Shown: positions 1 through 8,476, counted from the stretch's first letter. The stretch is 39,618 nucleotides of DNA from an uncultured Bacilli bacterium (GCA_947623625.1 CANQHD010000005.1:1-39618); one strand, 5' to 3'. The notes: generated from the sequence alone by a model not told the origin. Program-made: numbers and translations.

Positions 1-10
1 AATTTAAAAG

Positions 11-31
11 AGGAAAAATTTCCTTTTCCAA
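11..31. terminator. Weak terminator-like hairpin after the 395-aa gene
   Basis: AAGAGGAA and TTCCTTTT form an A/T-rich stem around a 4-nt loop just beyond the stop of the minus-strand gene at 82. On the minus strand one pair is mismatched and the tail is TTTTAAATT, so termination is only plausible. Nothing else is visible between the window edge and the gene. Confidence 0.25.
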
Positions 32-81
32 AACAAAAAAAGAACTGAACAGAAATTATTCATTTCCACTCAGCCCCAATT

Positions 82-1269
82 TTAATACCTTATTCCAATG
101 TTTTTTCTTAAAAATCTTACTAGCACATGTAAGTCATTTTTCATTATAAAAAGCATATCTTTAAATTCACTCCAATTTTCACAGTTAGTTACCATTTTAT
201 ATAATTCTGCAAAATCAACTGATATTGCTTTTTCATCTTCATCAAATTCCAATTTGTATTTTTCAACTTCGGTGAAATGATGAAAATTTCTAAGTTTATA
301 AGCAAAGTCAGTTGTTTGCCTATTAAATATTTTTAATTTGTTTATTTCATTTTCTAATAGAACATTATTAACACAAAATTTTCCCCCATCTTTGATTAAT
401 AGTTCAATAGCATCCCGTATCTGATCGTATTTAATTGCAACAAATTGAGTAAAAAAATATAATAATATTGGATCTTCAATACTTTTTTCTAAATCTAACA
501 TATAATCCAAATATATTTCCATCCCTGCAATTTCTTCAATTAAGAGCATAAATATGAAAACACTCAATTTGTCATAATTACTTTTGCTAACCATTTTTTC
601 AAATTTTGTAGTTTGATTATATATCTGAAAAAATCTTTTTCTTTCCTTTAGTTTTACTTTAGGTAAGTCGATTCCGTCTTTAAATAAAGTTTTTTCGAAC
701 ATTCTATAGAAAGATTCTAGATGATAAGAAATACTATTAGTAAACTTATATAAATCCCCTTCTTTTTTACATAATTTAAGTGGTTCGTAGAAAACATATT
801 CATAATATAAGTTTGAGCCAAATACCAAATTTTCACCTAAAAAGTAGCCACAATAATAAGCTACATCATTTTTATATGTTCTTAATATATTAGTAGGATA
901 TTTATTTTTACAGTTTTCCAATATTTTATCAATTGTTTTTCGTTTTGGAAAAAACTTCATGTTATTTCTCAATTTCTTTAAAAATACTCTAAATTCTTTA
1001 AACTCTAGATATTCTTTTGAATAATCATCCCAAATGTTTGGTAATATTGAATCAGAAAATATATACAGTTCATTTAATTCAATAGCCATATCTTTGAGCA
1101 TCGCCGTATTTGCAAAAGTCATAAAACTATTCAATTTTTTATCATCCTTAACTTGCTTGTATAAGCTAACTAAACCGTTATATAAGCTTATATATCCAAT
1201 CAAATTAATTGCAATTTGATACATACTTAGATAACTAGGATTACTTGTATCAGTTTTAACAATTTTCAT
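82..1269 (-). CDS. Unrecognised 395-aa protein in an accessory patch
   Basis: I do not recognise the family. The product is 395 aa, has no signal peptide or clear membrane segment, and looks mostly alpha-helical with many Lys, Glu, Phe and Tyr residues. The segment KLRNFHHF near residue 325 recalls the RN...H pattern of HEPN RNases, but the spacing is wrong, so I do not assign it. The start is ATG, preceded by GGTGAT about 5 nt upstream and by its own TATAAT, giving a leader of only about 10 nt. Downstream lies only a weak hairpin, so it appears to be a single-gene unit. It sits immediately after a truncated cell-wall amidase, the usual appearance of an inserted cargo gene. The DNA is visibly more A/T-rich than the core genes. 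A defence or selfish-element role is a guess from position only. Confidence 0.75.
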   Translation of the reverse strand: MKIVKTDTSNPSYLSMYQIAINLIGYISLYNGLVSLYKQVKDDKKLNSFMTFANTAMLKDMAIELNELYIFSDSILPNIWDDYSKEYLEFKEFRVFLKKLRNNMKFFPKRKTIDKILENCKNKYPTNILRTYKNDVAYYCGYFLGENLVFGSNLYYEYVFYEPLKLCKKEGDLYKFTNSISYHLESFYRMFEKTLFKDGIDLPKVKLKERKRFFQIYNQTTKFEKMVSKSNYDKLSVFIFMLLIEEIAGMEIYLDYMLDLEKSIEDPILLYFFTQFVAIKYDQIRDAIELLIKDGGKFCVNNVLLENEINKLKIFNRQTTDFAYKLRNFHHFTEVEKYKLEFDEDEKAISVDFAELYKMVTNCENWSEFKDMLFIMKNDLHVLVRFLRKNIGIRY

Positions 1270-1286
1270 TTTGAATCACCAACTAT

Positions 1287-1317
1287 ATTATACCATCAAA
1301 AAAGGCACCTATATCAA
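1287..1317 (-). promoter_or_regulatory. Promoter of the 395-aa gene, overlapping a terminator
   Basis: A perfect TATAAT (1287-1292 on the minus strand) lies 17 nt before the ATG. The best -35 match is TTGATA at 1312-1317 with a long 19-nt spacer. The -35 is inside the loop of the terminator that closes the amidase stump, so the two units are insulated and packed together. Confidence 0.5.
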
Positions 1318-1325
1318 GTACCTTA
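1296..1325 (-). terminator. Intrinsic terminator after the amidase stump
   Basis: On the minus strand AAGGTAC pairs with GTGCCTT (7 bp, one G-U) around the loop TTGATATAG and is followed by TTTTTT. It would end transcription coming from the truncated amidase and the DUF6020-like gene. Confidence 0.65.
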
Positions 1326-1343
1326 AACTCTTGTATTTACTTA

Positions 1344-1370
1344 CCAAAATAGTCATTCCACTATTTTTGG
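1344..1370. repeat. Inverted repeat directly after the truncated amidase
   Basis: CCAAAATAGT and its complement ACTATTTTTGG (one extra T) flank a 6-nt centre, CATTCC. The repeat begins 2 nt past the premature stop of the amidase fragment and has no T-tract, so it is not an ordinary terminator. It may mark the junction created when the rest of the amidase was lost or displaced. Confidence 0.5.
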
Positions 1371-1372
1371 AT

Positions 1373-1519
1373 TTAACCGATACCTCCATGCCCTGCATCC
1401 ACTGTAATGACTTTTCCAAATAATGGTAGAGATGGTTTTTTGACTTTTGCATCGACAACTTGGATAATAAAAAGAAAAAGACAAAAAATTATGAAAGCTT
1501 GAAATTTATACCGATACAT
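1373..1519 (-). pseudogene. Truncated N-acetylmuramoyl-L-alanine amidase (CwlD/Amidase_3-like), N-terminal stump
   Basis: This 48-codon frame is too short for the ORF track. It starts with ATG behind an excellent AGGTGATAGG ribosome binding site. It encodes a basic start, a hydrophobic signal-anchor (about residues 8-22), and then KVITVDAGHGGIG followed by TAA. In Amidase_3 enzymes (CwlD, AmiC) the same segment reads (I/V)xxDxGHGGxDxG, with the His binding catalytic zinc. The family normally runs 200 residues or more, so the other zinc ligands and the catalytic Glu are missing. Neither other frame downstream resumes an amidase sequence before ORF 82-1269 begins. CwlD is the germination-specific cortex amidase of spore formers, which fits the sporulation genes in this window, but the short fragment cannot separate it from other Amidase_3 members. 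The remainder might lie left of the window. Confidence 0.7.
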
Positions 1520-1598
1520 CCTATCACCTTATATCAGTATATGCTTTCTTTAATAAATGAAGTATCTATCATTTTTATCAGTCTTTAAATTTCTTTGC

Positions 1599-3227
1599 TT
1601 AATTACTTTCTTTCAAAAAAATTCCAAAATTTAACATAAGTGCAAATACATATGGCAAAGCATATCTAAAATAAGAGTTGACAGGAGATGCAATACAAAC
1701 AAAAAACAAAACAAATGATGGAGCTAAATAAATGAGTTCTTGATACTTTTTTTTATAAATGAAATAACTTCCCATAAATAATAATATCCATACATTAAAA
1801 CCAATGTTTATGAATATATTAAATGGTGGAATATATGGAAAGATTAGTCCATAGTTTGTTAAGATATTTCTTAGTGATTTCAAATGATTATAGTGATAAT
1901 TAAATCCGTTTTCAGTAATTCGTTTATCAAATTTATAGTAGATATACCAATTTGTTTTGAATGGATAATAATATCCATAAGTATTGCTAATCGTTGCTTC
2001 TATATATGTTTTGGGATGTTTTTTAAGCTGTTTAAACCATACAGAAAAATATTTTTTTAAATCTTCTTTTGTAGCATATTTATTAAACTTATTTTTAACA
2101 GGATCAGCATTATTATATTGATAGCGACTTGATAAAGTATCATAATCTAAAACTTTATCGATGACTTTTCTTTCTTCTTCGCCTATCTCATCACTATGTT
2201 CTTTAACATATCTTGCAGTTTGTTGAAATGGAATGGATAATGTTTCTCGAACACTAGAGGGTGTTATTTTAAAAGCTGGCAATAAAATAGAGTGATATGA
2301 AACGTAAAATCCTAAAATCAGTACAAGCATCATTAATATCTTTATTTTATATTTTAATTTTTTCTTCAGGAATAATAAGAGTGGAAAAGATAATAAAACA
2401 GTATGAATCCCATTATTTCGAAATAGAATAACAAGAACAATTATGATGAATATTTTAATTTCTTGCTTTCGAGTGATTTCTTGTCTTTTCATCCATCGAT
2501 ATATTTCTATAATATAGAGAATCGTAAAACTCGCAAACATAACGTCTTTCACTGCAGATATACTATAAAAAGGATAAATAGGAACAATACTATAAACCAA
2601 AAGCATTATCAATAAATATAAGTCACTAATTCGTCTTTCTTTTAAAAAATGAATGGTATAGGCAAGTACAGATGCAAACACGATTATTTGAATGAGACTA
2701 TATAAAAATAAACCTATGTTGACTTCACCAATTTCTTCTCCAATCTTCACACAAGTTCCAAGTAATAAAGTATGAATAACGGGATGATGATTGGTTATGG
2801 TTACTTTTGGATCCAGCATGATAGAATAAGTAGAATACTTATTGGGAATTTGAAAATACTGCTTTATTTGAAAAGACGGATCAGGAGATAGTATTGCTGG
2901 ATAAAATGCAAAAAGATAAGGTAGCCAGCTAATAATAATCCAGACAAAACTAAATAAAAATGTTTTTTGAGAAAATAACAGATAAAGTTTTGTTTTTTTA
3001 AACTTTTTTAATTGAATCTTTTTTCTCTTCTTACTATCAAGCATTTTAAATAATTTATTCACAATTTTATAGAAAAACAAAATCAAAAAAGGATAAAGAA
3101 TAATTGTTATTAGTAAGTTATTTTCAATGTATTGAAAACTTTCTTTCATCATAAAAGAGTGCCCAATGATTATCAATGTAGCATACACAATACTTAATAA
3201 TAATACGATTCTTTTTTTTCTTATCAC
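1599..3227 (-). CDS. Polytopic membrane protein of the DUF6020 type (GT-C-like)
   Basis: The 542-aa protein has about 11-13 hydrophobic segments. A loop after the third carries YPAILSPDPSFQ, followed by TNHHPVIHT. An acidic SxD loop and a following HHP stretch are typical of DUF6020 and resemble the catalytic Asp-containing first loop of GT-C glycosyltransferases that use polyprenyl-phosphate sugars. A role in decorating a cell-surface polymer is inferred. A soluble segment around residues 335-445 precedes the last membrane helices. The start is GTG, chosen because AGGAGAG sits 7-8 nt upstream; no in-frame ATG is better placed. It is transcribed toward the amidase stump and is separated from smpB by smpB's terminator. 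Confidence 0.8.
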   Translation of the reverse strand: MIRKKRIVLLLSIVYATLIIIGHSFMMKESFQYIENNLLITIILYPFLILFFYKIVNKLFKMLDSKKRKKIQLKKFKKTKLYLLFSQKTFLFSFVWIIISWLPYLFAFYPAILSPDPSFQIKQYFQIPNKYSTYSIMLDPKVTITNHHPVIHTLLLGTCVKIGEEIGEVNIGLFLYSLIQIIVFASVLAYTIHFLKERRISDLYLLIMLLVYSIVPIYPFYSISAVKDVMFASFTILYIIEIYRWMKRQEITRKQEIKIFIIIVLVILFRNNGIHTVLLSFPLLLFLKKKLKYKIKILMMLVLILGFYVSYHSILLPAFKITPSSVRETLSIPFQQTARYVKEHSDEIGEEERKVIDKVLDYDTLSSRYQYNNADPVKNKFNKYATKEDLKKYFSVWFKQLKKHPKTYIEATISNTYGYYYPFKTNWYIYYKFDKRITENGFNYHYNHLKSLRNILTNYGLIFPYIPPFNIFINIGFNVWILLFMGSYFIYKKKYQELIYLAPSFVLFFVCIASPVNSYFRYALPYVFALMLNFGIFLKESN

Positions 3228-3266
3228 TAAGAACTCTCCTATTCTTTTTTATTCATATTTATATTT

Positions 3267-3310
3267 TGCCCACTGCTAGAAAAACAATACTTCTTAAGCG
3301 TTTTTGGGCA
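3267..3310. repeat. Nested imperfect hairpin between smpB and the DUF6020-like gene
   Basis: TGCCCA/TGGGCA form an outer 6-bp stem and AAAAC/GTTTT an inner stem, with an 8-nt bulge on one side. It lies in the leader of the DUF6020-like gene just after smpB's terminator. There is no T-tract on the minus strand, so a leader structure is more likely than a terminator. It is far too short to be tmRNA. Confidence 0.35.
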
Positions 3311-3311
3311 C

Positions 3312-3348
3312 AAAAAAATACAGATTAATACTTATATTTCTGTATCTT
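3312..3348 (-). terminator. smpB terminator, 5' arm inside the coding sequence
   Basis: On the minus strand AAGATACAG (within the codons for KIQ) pairs with CTGTATTTT after the stop codon (one G-U), and the tail is a T-run. The stop codon is in the loop. Confidence 0.75.
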
Positions 3349-3777
3349 TTCCATTTCTCTTTTTAGATCTTTTTGCTTTAAACTTTCTCTTTTATCATAA
3401 TTTTTTTTACCTTTACATACACCTAATAATAATTTTGCTTTGTTTTTAACAAAATAGATTTTTAAAGGAATCAGTGTATATCCTTCTAAAGTCGTTTTTT
3501 GAGAAAGTTTTCGAATCTCGGTTTTATGTAGTAATAACTTCCTTGTTCTATTCTCATCATGATTAAATAAGTTTCCTTCTTTATAGTGTCCAATAAACGT
3601 GTTAAGAAGAAAACATTCACCGTTTCGAATTATGGCATAACTGTCTTTTAAATTGCAGTGCCCATTTCGAATCGATTTGATTTCTGTGCCTTTAAGACTC
3701 ATTCCACATTCATAACTATCTTCTATAAAGTAATCATGTTTCGCTCGTCGATTGACTATTTCCATATCAAGATTCAT
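3325..3777 (-). CDS. smpB: SsrA-binding protein SmpB
   Basis: SmpB binds tmRNA (ssrA) and delivers it to ribosomes stalled on broken mRNAs, starting trans-translation. The 150-aa length is normal. Family motifs are clear: NRRAKHDYFIEDSYECGMSLKGTEIKSIR at the N-terminus (quoted in part here: GTEIKSIR), NLKDSYA, LLLHKTEI, TLIPLKIYF, and a basic C-terminal tail with KKNYDKRESLKQKD, which enters the mRNA channel. An internal ATG (M5) exists, but the first ATG has AGAAAGGA at proper distance. It follows rnr and the capA-like gene on the same strand, matching the secG-rnr-smpB order of B. subtilis. RNase R degrades the defective mRNAs released by tmRNA-SmpB, so the pairing makes functional sense. 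No tmRNA gene is in the window. Confidence 0.97.
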   Translation of the reverse strand: MNLDMEIVNRRAKHDYFIEDSYECGMSLKGTEIKSIRNGHCNLKDSYAIIRNGECFLLNTFIGHYKEGNLFNHDENRTRKLLLHKTEIRKLSQKTTLEGYTLIPLKIYFVKNKAKLLLGVCKGKKNYDKRESLKQKDLKREMEKIQKYKY

Positions 3778-3799
3778 TCCTTTCTATTGACTACGGGTG

Positions 3800-3821
3800 G
3801 CTTTAAGAGCATTTTTAAAGC
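3800..3821. repeat. Perfect 7-bp hairpin across the capA-like stop codon
   Basis: GCTTTAA and TTAAAGC flank an 8-nt loop; the stop codon TAA of the capA-like gene is part of the stem. No T-tract follows, so full termination is unlikely. It could be a processing or partial-stop hairpin between the capA-like gene and smpB. Confidence 0.4.
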
Positions 3822-4978
3822 TGTGGCATTTCTACTTGTTCTCCTAAGAGTTTTTGAACAACTCCTTTATAACGATTATAATATGTAGGGTAATTTGGCA
3901 ATATTGTATTAGAAAGTTGTGTATATGGATAAACTTCAAAGTCTCTAATAGCAGAATTATAGTGTGTATAAAGAAGTTCTGCTTTTAAATCCGTTAAAGA
4001 AATACTGCTAACACCACGATTTACTGTCTTGTTTATCTTAACAGATGCAAGAAGTCCCGTCAATTTTTCAACACCTTCCTGTGCTGAGATAAAATTACCT
4101 AGTGAATAAATAACAAGGGTGTTTCCAACATAATCAATTGGCTCTACAACATGTGGGTGAGATCCAATAATAATATCAACACCCAAAGATGATAAATATG
4201 AAGCAATCCGTTCTTGATCAGATGATACTCCTAAAGAATACTCTGTTCCCCAGTGCATTGCAACTAAAACAACATCCACTTTGTCTCTTACAGCTTCAAT
4301 ATTTTTTTTAGCAAGCTCGTCACTATAAACATTGTTTAAATACTCTTTTCCTTTTGGCGTTTCTAATCCATTTGTCCATGTTGTATAAGAGAAAAAGGCA
4401 TATTTAATTCCATTAATCTCATAAATTCTTTCTTTATCCCTCTCTTCAAAAGATGGATACGTTCCAGCACTGACTGCTGGTTTATCTTTCCAATAATTCA
4501 TTGAATTAAGAACCCCTTGTTCCCCTTTATCCATTGTATGATTGGTTGCTAAAGAAACTAAATTAAATCCAGCGTCTAAAAAGGCATCTCCTACTTCTTG
4601 GGGAGAATTAAATCTTGGATAGTTGGAGTATCCAAGAGACGCCCCTCCTAAAATGGTTTCCTGATTATAATACTTTAAATCATAATTTTGAACAATCGGT
4701 TTAATTCTTGCAATCATCGGTTTAAAATCATATCCGTTGCTTGTCTTTGCATCTTCATAAACTGCTCCATGAATTAAAGCATCTCCTACCATCACTAAAG
4801 AAGCGGTTGAAACAGTGGGTTCTTTTATTGAAACATCATAAATCTTTCTTTCTTTTTCTCCACCGTTTTTTGCATACATCTGAAAGCTAATACCAGCGAC
4901 TACTAAAAAAATTCCTGCTAAGAAAAGAAGCATTAAAGTTTTTATAGGACGCTTTAACTTTCTTTTCTTCTTTTTCAT
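3815..4978 (-). CDS. CapA-family (PGA_cap) metallophosphatase-like membrane-anchored protein
   Basis: The 387-aa protein begins with a very basic stretch and one transmembrane anchor (about residues 13-32), so the body faces outside. It has the metallophosphoesterase-like PGA_cap pattern: MVGDALIHG (~63), SLATNHTMDKG (~142), VAMHWGTEY (~240), GSHPHVVEPIDY (~272) and YSLGNFIS (~291). These Asp/His/Asn residues bind two metals in the fold. CapA helps make or release poly-gamma-glutamate in Bacillus, but there are no capB or capC genes here, so the substrate is unknown and a general surface-polymer hydrolase is equally possible. The ATG lies 1 nt after the rnr stop, with AGGTG upstream, so it is almost certainly co-transcribed with rnr and smpB. 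Confidence 0.88.
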   Translation of the reverse strand: MKKKKRKLKRPIKTLMLLFLAGIFLVVAGISFQMYAKNGGEKERKIYDVSIKEPTVSTASLVMVGDALIHGAVYEDAKTSNGYDFKPMIARIKPIVQNYDLKYYNQETILGGASLGYSNYPRFNSPQEVGDAFLDAGFNLVSLATNHTMDKGEQGVLNSMNYWKDKPAVSAGTYPSFEERDKERIYEINGIKYAFFSYTTWTNGLETPKGKEYLNNVYSDELAKKNIEAVRDKVDVVLVAMHWGTEYSLGVSSDQERIASYLSSLGVDIIIGSHPHVVEPIDYVGNTLVIYSLGNFISAQEGVEKLTGLLASVKINKTVNRGVSSISLTDLKAELLYTHYNSAIRDFEVYPYTQLSNTILPNYPTYYNRYKGVVQKLLGEQVEMPQL

Positions 4979-4979
4979 A

Positions 4980-7079
4980 CTACACCTTCTTTACTATCTC
5001 AAAATCAATTTGTTTTTCTTCTTTCGATGCACGAACAACTTTTACGATAACTCTTTCTCCTATTCGATATTCTATGTGACTTTTCTCTCCTGTTAAAGTC
5101 ATTCTTTCTTCATCGTAATGGAAAAAATCATCCATATCACGAATTGGAACCAACCCTTCAATCAAATTATCAAGTTCAACAAACATTCCAAAGCTCATCA
5201 CAGAAGAAATCATTCCTTCAAATTCTTCTCCAATATGACTTTCCATATACTCTGCCATCTTCATATCTTCTACTGCTCTTTCGCAATCAACACTTGCTCG
5301 TTCTCTACTCGATGAATGATCTGCGATATATATGAGTTTTTCTTCATTTTGATGAAGTGTATGACTACTCATATTTTTATCAAAAAGATAAGTATGTAAA
5401 AGTCGATGAACGGTCGTATCTGGATATCTTCTAATCGGACTTGTAAAATGGGTATAGCAGCGACTTGCAAGTCCAAAGTGTCCTAGATTTTGTGGAGAAT
5501 AAATAGCTTTTTGCATACTTCGAAGCATCAGTGTCGCTAAAATCTTATATTCTTTTTTATCTTGAAGTTGATTTAGTATTCTCTGAATAGTCTTCGGATG
5601 TGTATCTTTAACATTTCCATCTATATGATATCCTAAAGTACTAACAAAACTTAAGAAATCTCTAATCTTTTCTTCTTTTGGATTTTCATGAATACGATAA
5701 ATAAATGGTAAATTCATATAAAAGATGTGACTTGCAACACACTCGTTTGCTGCAATCATAAAGTCTTCGATTAATTTTTCTCCAGCTCCTCTATTTCTTA
5801 AGACGACTTCTTGTGGAACACAGTTTTCATCAACCAATATTTTTGCTTCATCAATATCAAAATCGATGGCTCCACGAGTTGTTCTAACCTTTCTTAAAAT
5901 TTGAGAAAAGGTATACATCTTTTTGAGTGTTGAAGCAAAGTTCTCATAGCCAGATGGAATTTCATTTTTTTCTAAAATTTGATTAACGCATCGATAAGTC
6001 ATTTGTTTTCTACTTCTTATCACACTTGGAAAAATGTCATAAGAAATCATTTTTCCTTCTCTATCATATTGCATAACACAGCTAATTGTTAGACGATCGA
6101 CTCCTGGGTTAAGAGAACAAATTCCATTCGATAATTCATGAGGAAGCATTGGAATAACTCGATCTACTAAATAAACACTGGTTCCTCTTTCCATAGCTTC
6201 TTCATTTAAAGCTGTTCCTTCTTTTACATAATAACTCACATCTGCGATATGAACTCCTAATTCATAGCCATCTTTTGTCTCTTTCAAAGAAATGGCATCA
6301 TCAATATCTTTAGTATCATCTCCATCAATGGTAAAAATCTCTTCTTCCCTTAAATCTGTTCTTCCCTGATATTCACTTTCTAATACAACATCTGGTATCT
6401 TTCTTACTTCTTCTTTGACTTCTTCACTAAATTCTGTTGGAATATCATATTGATAAACAATCGATAAAATATCCACTCCCGGATCATTTTTATGTCCAAT
6501 AATATCAACAACTTTTCCTTCACTTTGATGATTTGAAAGACGTTTGATAATCTCAACAACAACCTTATGACCGTCCACAGCATGCATCGTATTTTCTTTT
6601 GAAACGATTACTTCCATTAATATTTTTTCATCATCCAGCTTTACAACGCCAACATCATTTTGAAAATGAATCTCTCCTACAAAACGATTACTAGAGCGTT
6701 TTAAAACCCTTAAAATTCTTCCTTCTTGTCTATCAATATTTTTCTTGCTAGTCACTTCTACTAAGACGTGATCTCCATGAAGAGCACCATTAACATTTTC
6801 TTTGGCAATATAAACATCTTCCACTTCATTATCCACATCGACAAAACCAAAACCTCTTTTATTCGCATGCATAATTCCTTTTTTTAAGTGACTATCTTCT
6901 AATAACATATATTTATCTTTATTGGTGTGATAAATAAGAGCATTTTCTTCTAATCCATACAAAATTTTTGTCAATTCTTCTAAAGGCATTTCATTTTTTA
7001 ATCCAAGCAACTCTTCGATTTCAAAAATAGTCAAAGCCTTTTTCTGTTCTTTTAAAATTTCTAAAATTTTTTCATCCAT
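4980..7079 (-). CDS. rnr: Ribonuclease R
   Basis: RNase R is a processive 3'-to-5' exoribonuclease that can pass through RNA structure; with tmRNA-SmpB it removes non-stop mRNAs. The 699-aa protein has a winged-helix-like N-terminus (1-60), cold-shock OB domains (about 65-225), an RNB catalytic domain whose metal-binding motif IDGDDTKDIDDAIS is at about 251-264, and a C-terminal S1 domain (about 615-695). The motifs HFTSPIRRYPD and SSRERASVDCERAVED are also typical. The start is ATG with AAGGTGAT upstream. It follows secG with a terminator between them, and is joined to the capA-like gene by a 1-nt gap. Confidence 0.97.
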   Translation of the reverse strand: MDEKILEILKEQKKALTIFEIEELLGLKNEMPLEELTKILYGLEENALIYHTNKDKYMLLEDSHLKKGIMHANKRGFGFVDVDNEVEDVYIAKENVNGALHGDHVLVEVTSKKNIDRQEGRILRVLKRSSNRFVGEIHFQNDVGVVKLDDEKILMEVIVSKENTMHAVDGHKVVVEIIKRLSNHQSEGKVVDIIGHKNDPGVDILSIVYQYDIPTEFSEEVKEEVRKIPDVVLESEYQGRTDLREEEIFTIDGDDTKDIDDAISLKETKDGYELGVHIADVSYYVKEGTALNEEAMERGTSVYLVDRVIPMLPHELSNGICSLNPGVDRLTISCVMQYDREGKMISYDIFPSVIRSRKQMTYRCVNQILEKNEIPSGYENFASTLKKMYTFSQILRKVRTTRGAIDFDIDEAKILVDENCVPQEVVLRNRGAGEKLIEDFMIAANECVASHIFYMNLPFIYRIHENPKEEKIRDFLSFVSTLGYHIDGNVKDTHPKTIQRILNQLQDKKEYKILATLMLRSMQKAIYSPQNLGHFGLASRCYTHFTSPIRRYPDTTVHRLLHTYLFDKNMSSHTLHQNEEKLIYIADHSSSRERASVDCERAVEDMKMAEYMESHIGEEFEGMISSVMSFGMFVELDNLIEGLVPIRDMDDFFHYDEERMTLTGEKSHIEYRIGERVIVKVVRASKEEKQIDFEIVKKV

Positions 7080-7151
7080 TCTATCACCTTCTGTTCTACT
7101 ATTATCATAACATGTTTTTCCTATCTTTACACACGTTTTCTTCTAGAAAAA

Positions 7152-7183
7152 GAAAAAAAACCATTGGCTACTAAGTCAACAGT
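7152..7183 (-). terminator. secG terminator
   Basis: On the minus strand ACTGTTGACT pairs with AGCCAATGGT around loop TAGT (one mismatch, two G-U pairs), followed by a run of T. It separates secG from rnr. Confidence 0.55.
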
Positions 7184-7199
7184 CTTACTTTATTAATAA

Positions 7200-7415
7200 C
7201 TACATAAAAGAAGCGACTAAACAGATAACAAAGAATGCAAGTCCAAGTCCCATTGTAATTCGACTCATTGCAAGCTCTGCTCCTCTTTCTTTTCTTTGAC
7301 TAAATAAATCAGAATTTCCACCTGAAAAAATTTGAGATGCACCTTCTGCTTTTCCACTTTGTAAAAGAACGATTATAATTAAACAAATCGAAATAATTAA
7401 AAGTACTGTTTCCAT
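7200..7415 (-). CDS. secG: Preprotein translocase subunit SecG
   Basis: SecG is the small accessory subunit of the SecYEG protein-export channel. The 71-aa product has the expected two transmembrane helices (about 3-20 and 52-70) with the conserved loop QSGKAEGASQIFSGG followed by a basic stretch. The ATG is preceded by GGAGG 5 nt upstream. As in B. subtilis it lies just ahead of rnr. Confidence 0.95.
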   Translation of the reverse strand: METVLLIISICLIIIVLLQSGKAEGASQIFSGGNSDLFSQRKERGAELAMSRITMGLGLAFFVICLVASFM

Positions 7416-7480
7416 AATGCCTCCATAACGCTAATATCTTATCATAAATCAGTGAAGAATGCAAAATTTTTTGAACACAT

Positions 7481-8476
7481 TTATGATTCTTGTTCTAATT
7501 TTTTGACTTGTTCTAATAAAACTCCGGTTCCCTCCACAACACATGTAAGCGGAGAATCTGCGATAAAAACCGGAACTTGTAATTCTTTTTGAAAAAGTTC
7601 TGAAAGACCTTTCAGCATCGCTCCTCCACCTGTTAAAACAATTCCTTTCTCAACAATATCTCCTGCTAACTCAGGTGGGGTTTGTTCTAGTACATTTGTT
7701 GCCACTTTAATAATCTTATAAAGGCTTTCATGAAGAGCTTTTGAAACTTCCTCTTCAGTAATTTGAACTGTATCTGGAAGTCCTGTTACTAAATTTCTTC
7801 CTCTTACTTCCATTGTCTCTTTTTTATTAGGTTTAAAAACATTGCCAAATTCAATTTTAATTTCTTCTGCTGTTTTATCTCCAACTAGAAGTTTATATTC
7901 ATCTTTAATATACTTAATAATATCTTGGTCAAATACATTTCCAGCAACTCGAATCGAAGCACTTGTGACAATATCGTCTAAAGATAAAATCGCAATATCT
8001 GTTGTACCTCCTCCAATATCAATCACCATATTGGCACTCGGTTTAGAAATATCCATTCCTGCTCCAATCGCTGCTACTTTAGGTTCTTCTTCAATATAGA
8101 CACGGCGAGCTCCTGTTCTCTCAGCCGCCTCCTTTATTGCATTTTTCTCAACAGGCGTAATATTAGAAGGACAACAAATTAAAATACGAGGACGAGAAAG
8201 CAAACTTTTTGCATGAATTTTTTTAATAAAAGTATTCAACATAATTTCAGTCACTTCAAAATCTGCAATCACTCCATCTTTCATAGGTCGAATTGCTTTA
8301 ACCTTTCCTGGAGTTCTTCCAAGCATTTCACTTGCTTCCTTCCCAACTGCGACTATTTTCTTTGTATCTGTATCAATTGCAACCACAGAAGGTTCATTTA
8401 AAACAATTCCCTCTCCTTTAATATAGATGAGTACATTGGCAGTCCCAAGATCAATTCCAATATCTTTTGCTAACAT
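7481..8476 (-). CDS. mbl: MreB/Mbl rod-shape actin homologue
   Basis: This actin-like ATPase forms membrane-associated filaments that guide cell-wall elongation complexes. The protein opens with AKDIGIDLGTANVLIYIKG (phosphate-1 motif DLGTAN) and later has DIGGGTTDIA (phosphate-2) and GIVLTGGGAML (adenosine motif), all intact. Sequence and position next to spoIIQ point to Mbl rather than MreB. The ORF track starts 6 codons upstream, but a promoter (-10 at 8502) puts transcription start at or next to that ATG. The internal ATG has AAAGG about 9 nt before it, giving a normal 331-aa Mbl. The gene is probably a single unit: secG downstream is 65 nt away and spoIIQ upstream ends in a terminator. 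Confidence 0.95.
   Translation of the reverse strand: MLAKDIGIDLGTANVLIYIKGEGIVLNEPSVVAIDTDTKKIVAVGKEASEMLGRTPGKVKAIRPMKDGVIADFEVTEIMLNTFIKKIHAKSLLSRPRILICCPSNITPVEKNAIKEAAERTGARRVYIEEEPKVAAIGAGMDISKPSANMVIDIGGGTTDIAILSLDDIVTSASIRVAGNVFDQDIIKYIKDEYKLLVGDKTAEEIKIEFGNVFKPNKKETMEVRGRNLVTGLPDTVQITEEEVSKALHESLYKIIKVATNVLEQTPPELAGDIVEKGIVLTGGGAMLKGLSELFQKELQVPVFIADSPLTCVVEGTGVLLEQVKKLEQES

Noticed and set aside
950-1010. HEPN RNase assignment for the 395-aa protein from its RNFHH segment
   Set aside because: HEPN motifs need R followed by 4-6 residues before the catalytic His; here the spacing is two, and the motif would be near residue 325 (about 270-300), not in a recognised fold context.
3228-3324. 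tmRNA (ssrA) next to smpB
   Set aside because: The gap is under 100 nt, with no tag-like frame and no tRNA-like 3' end.
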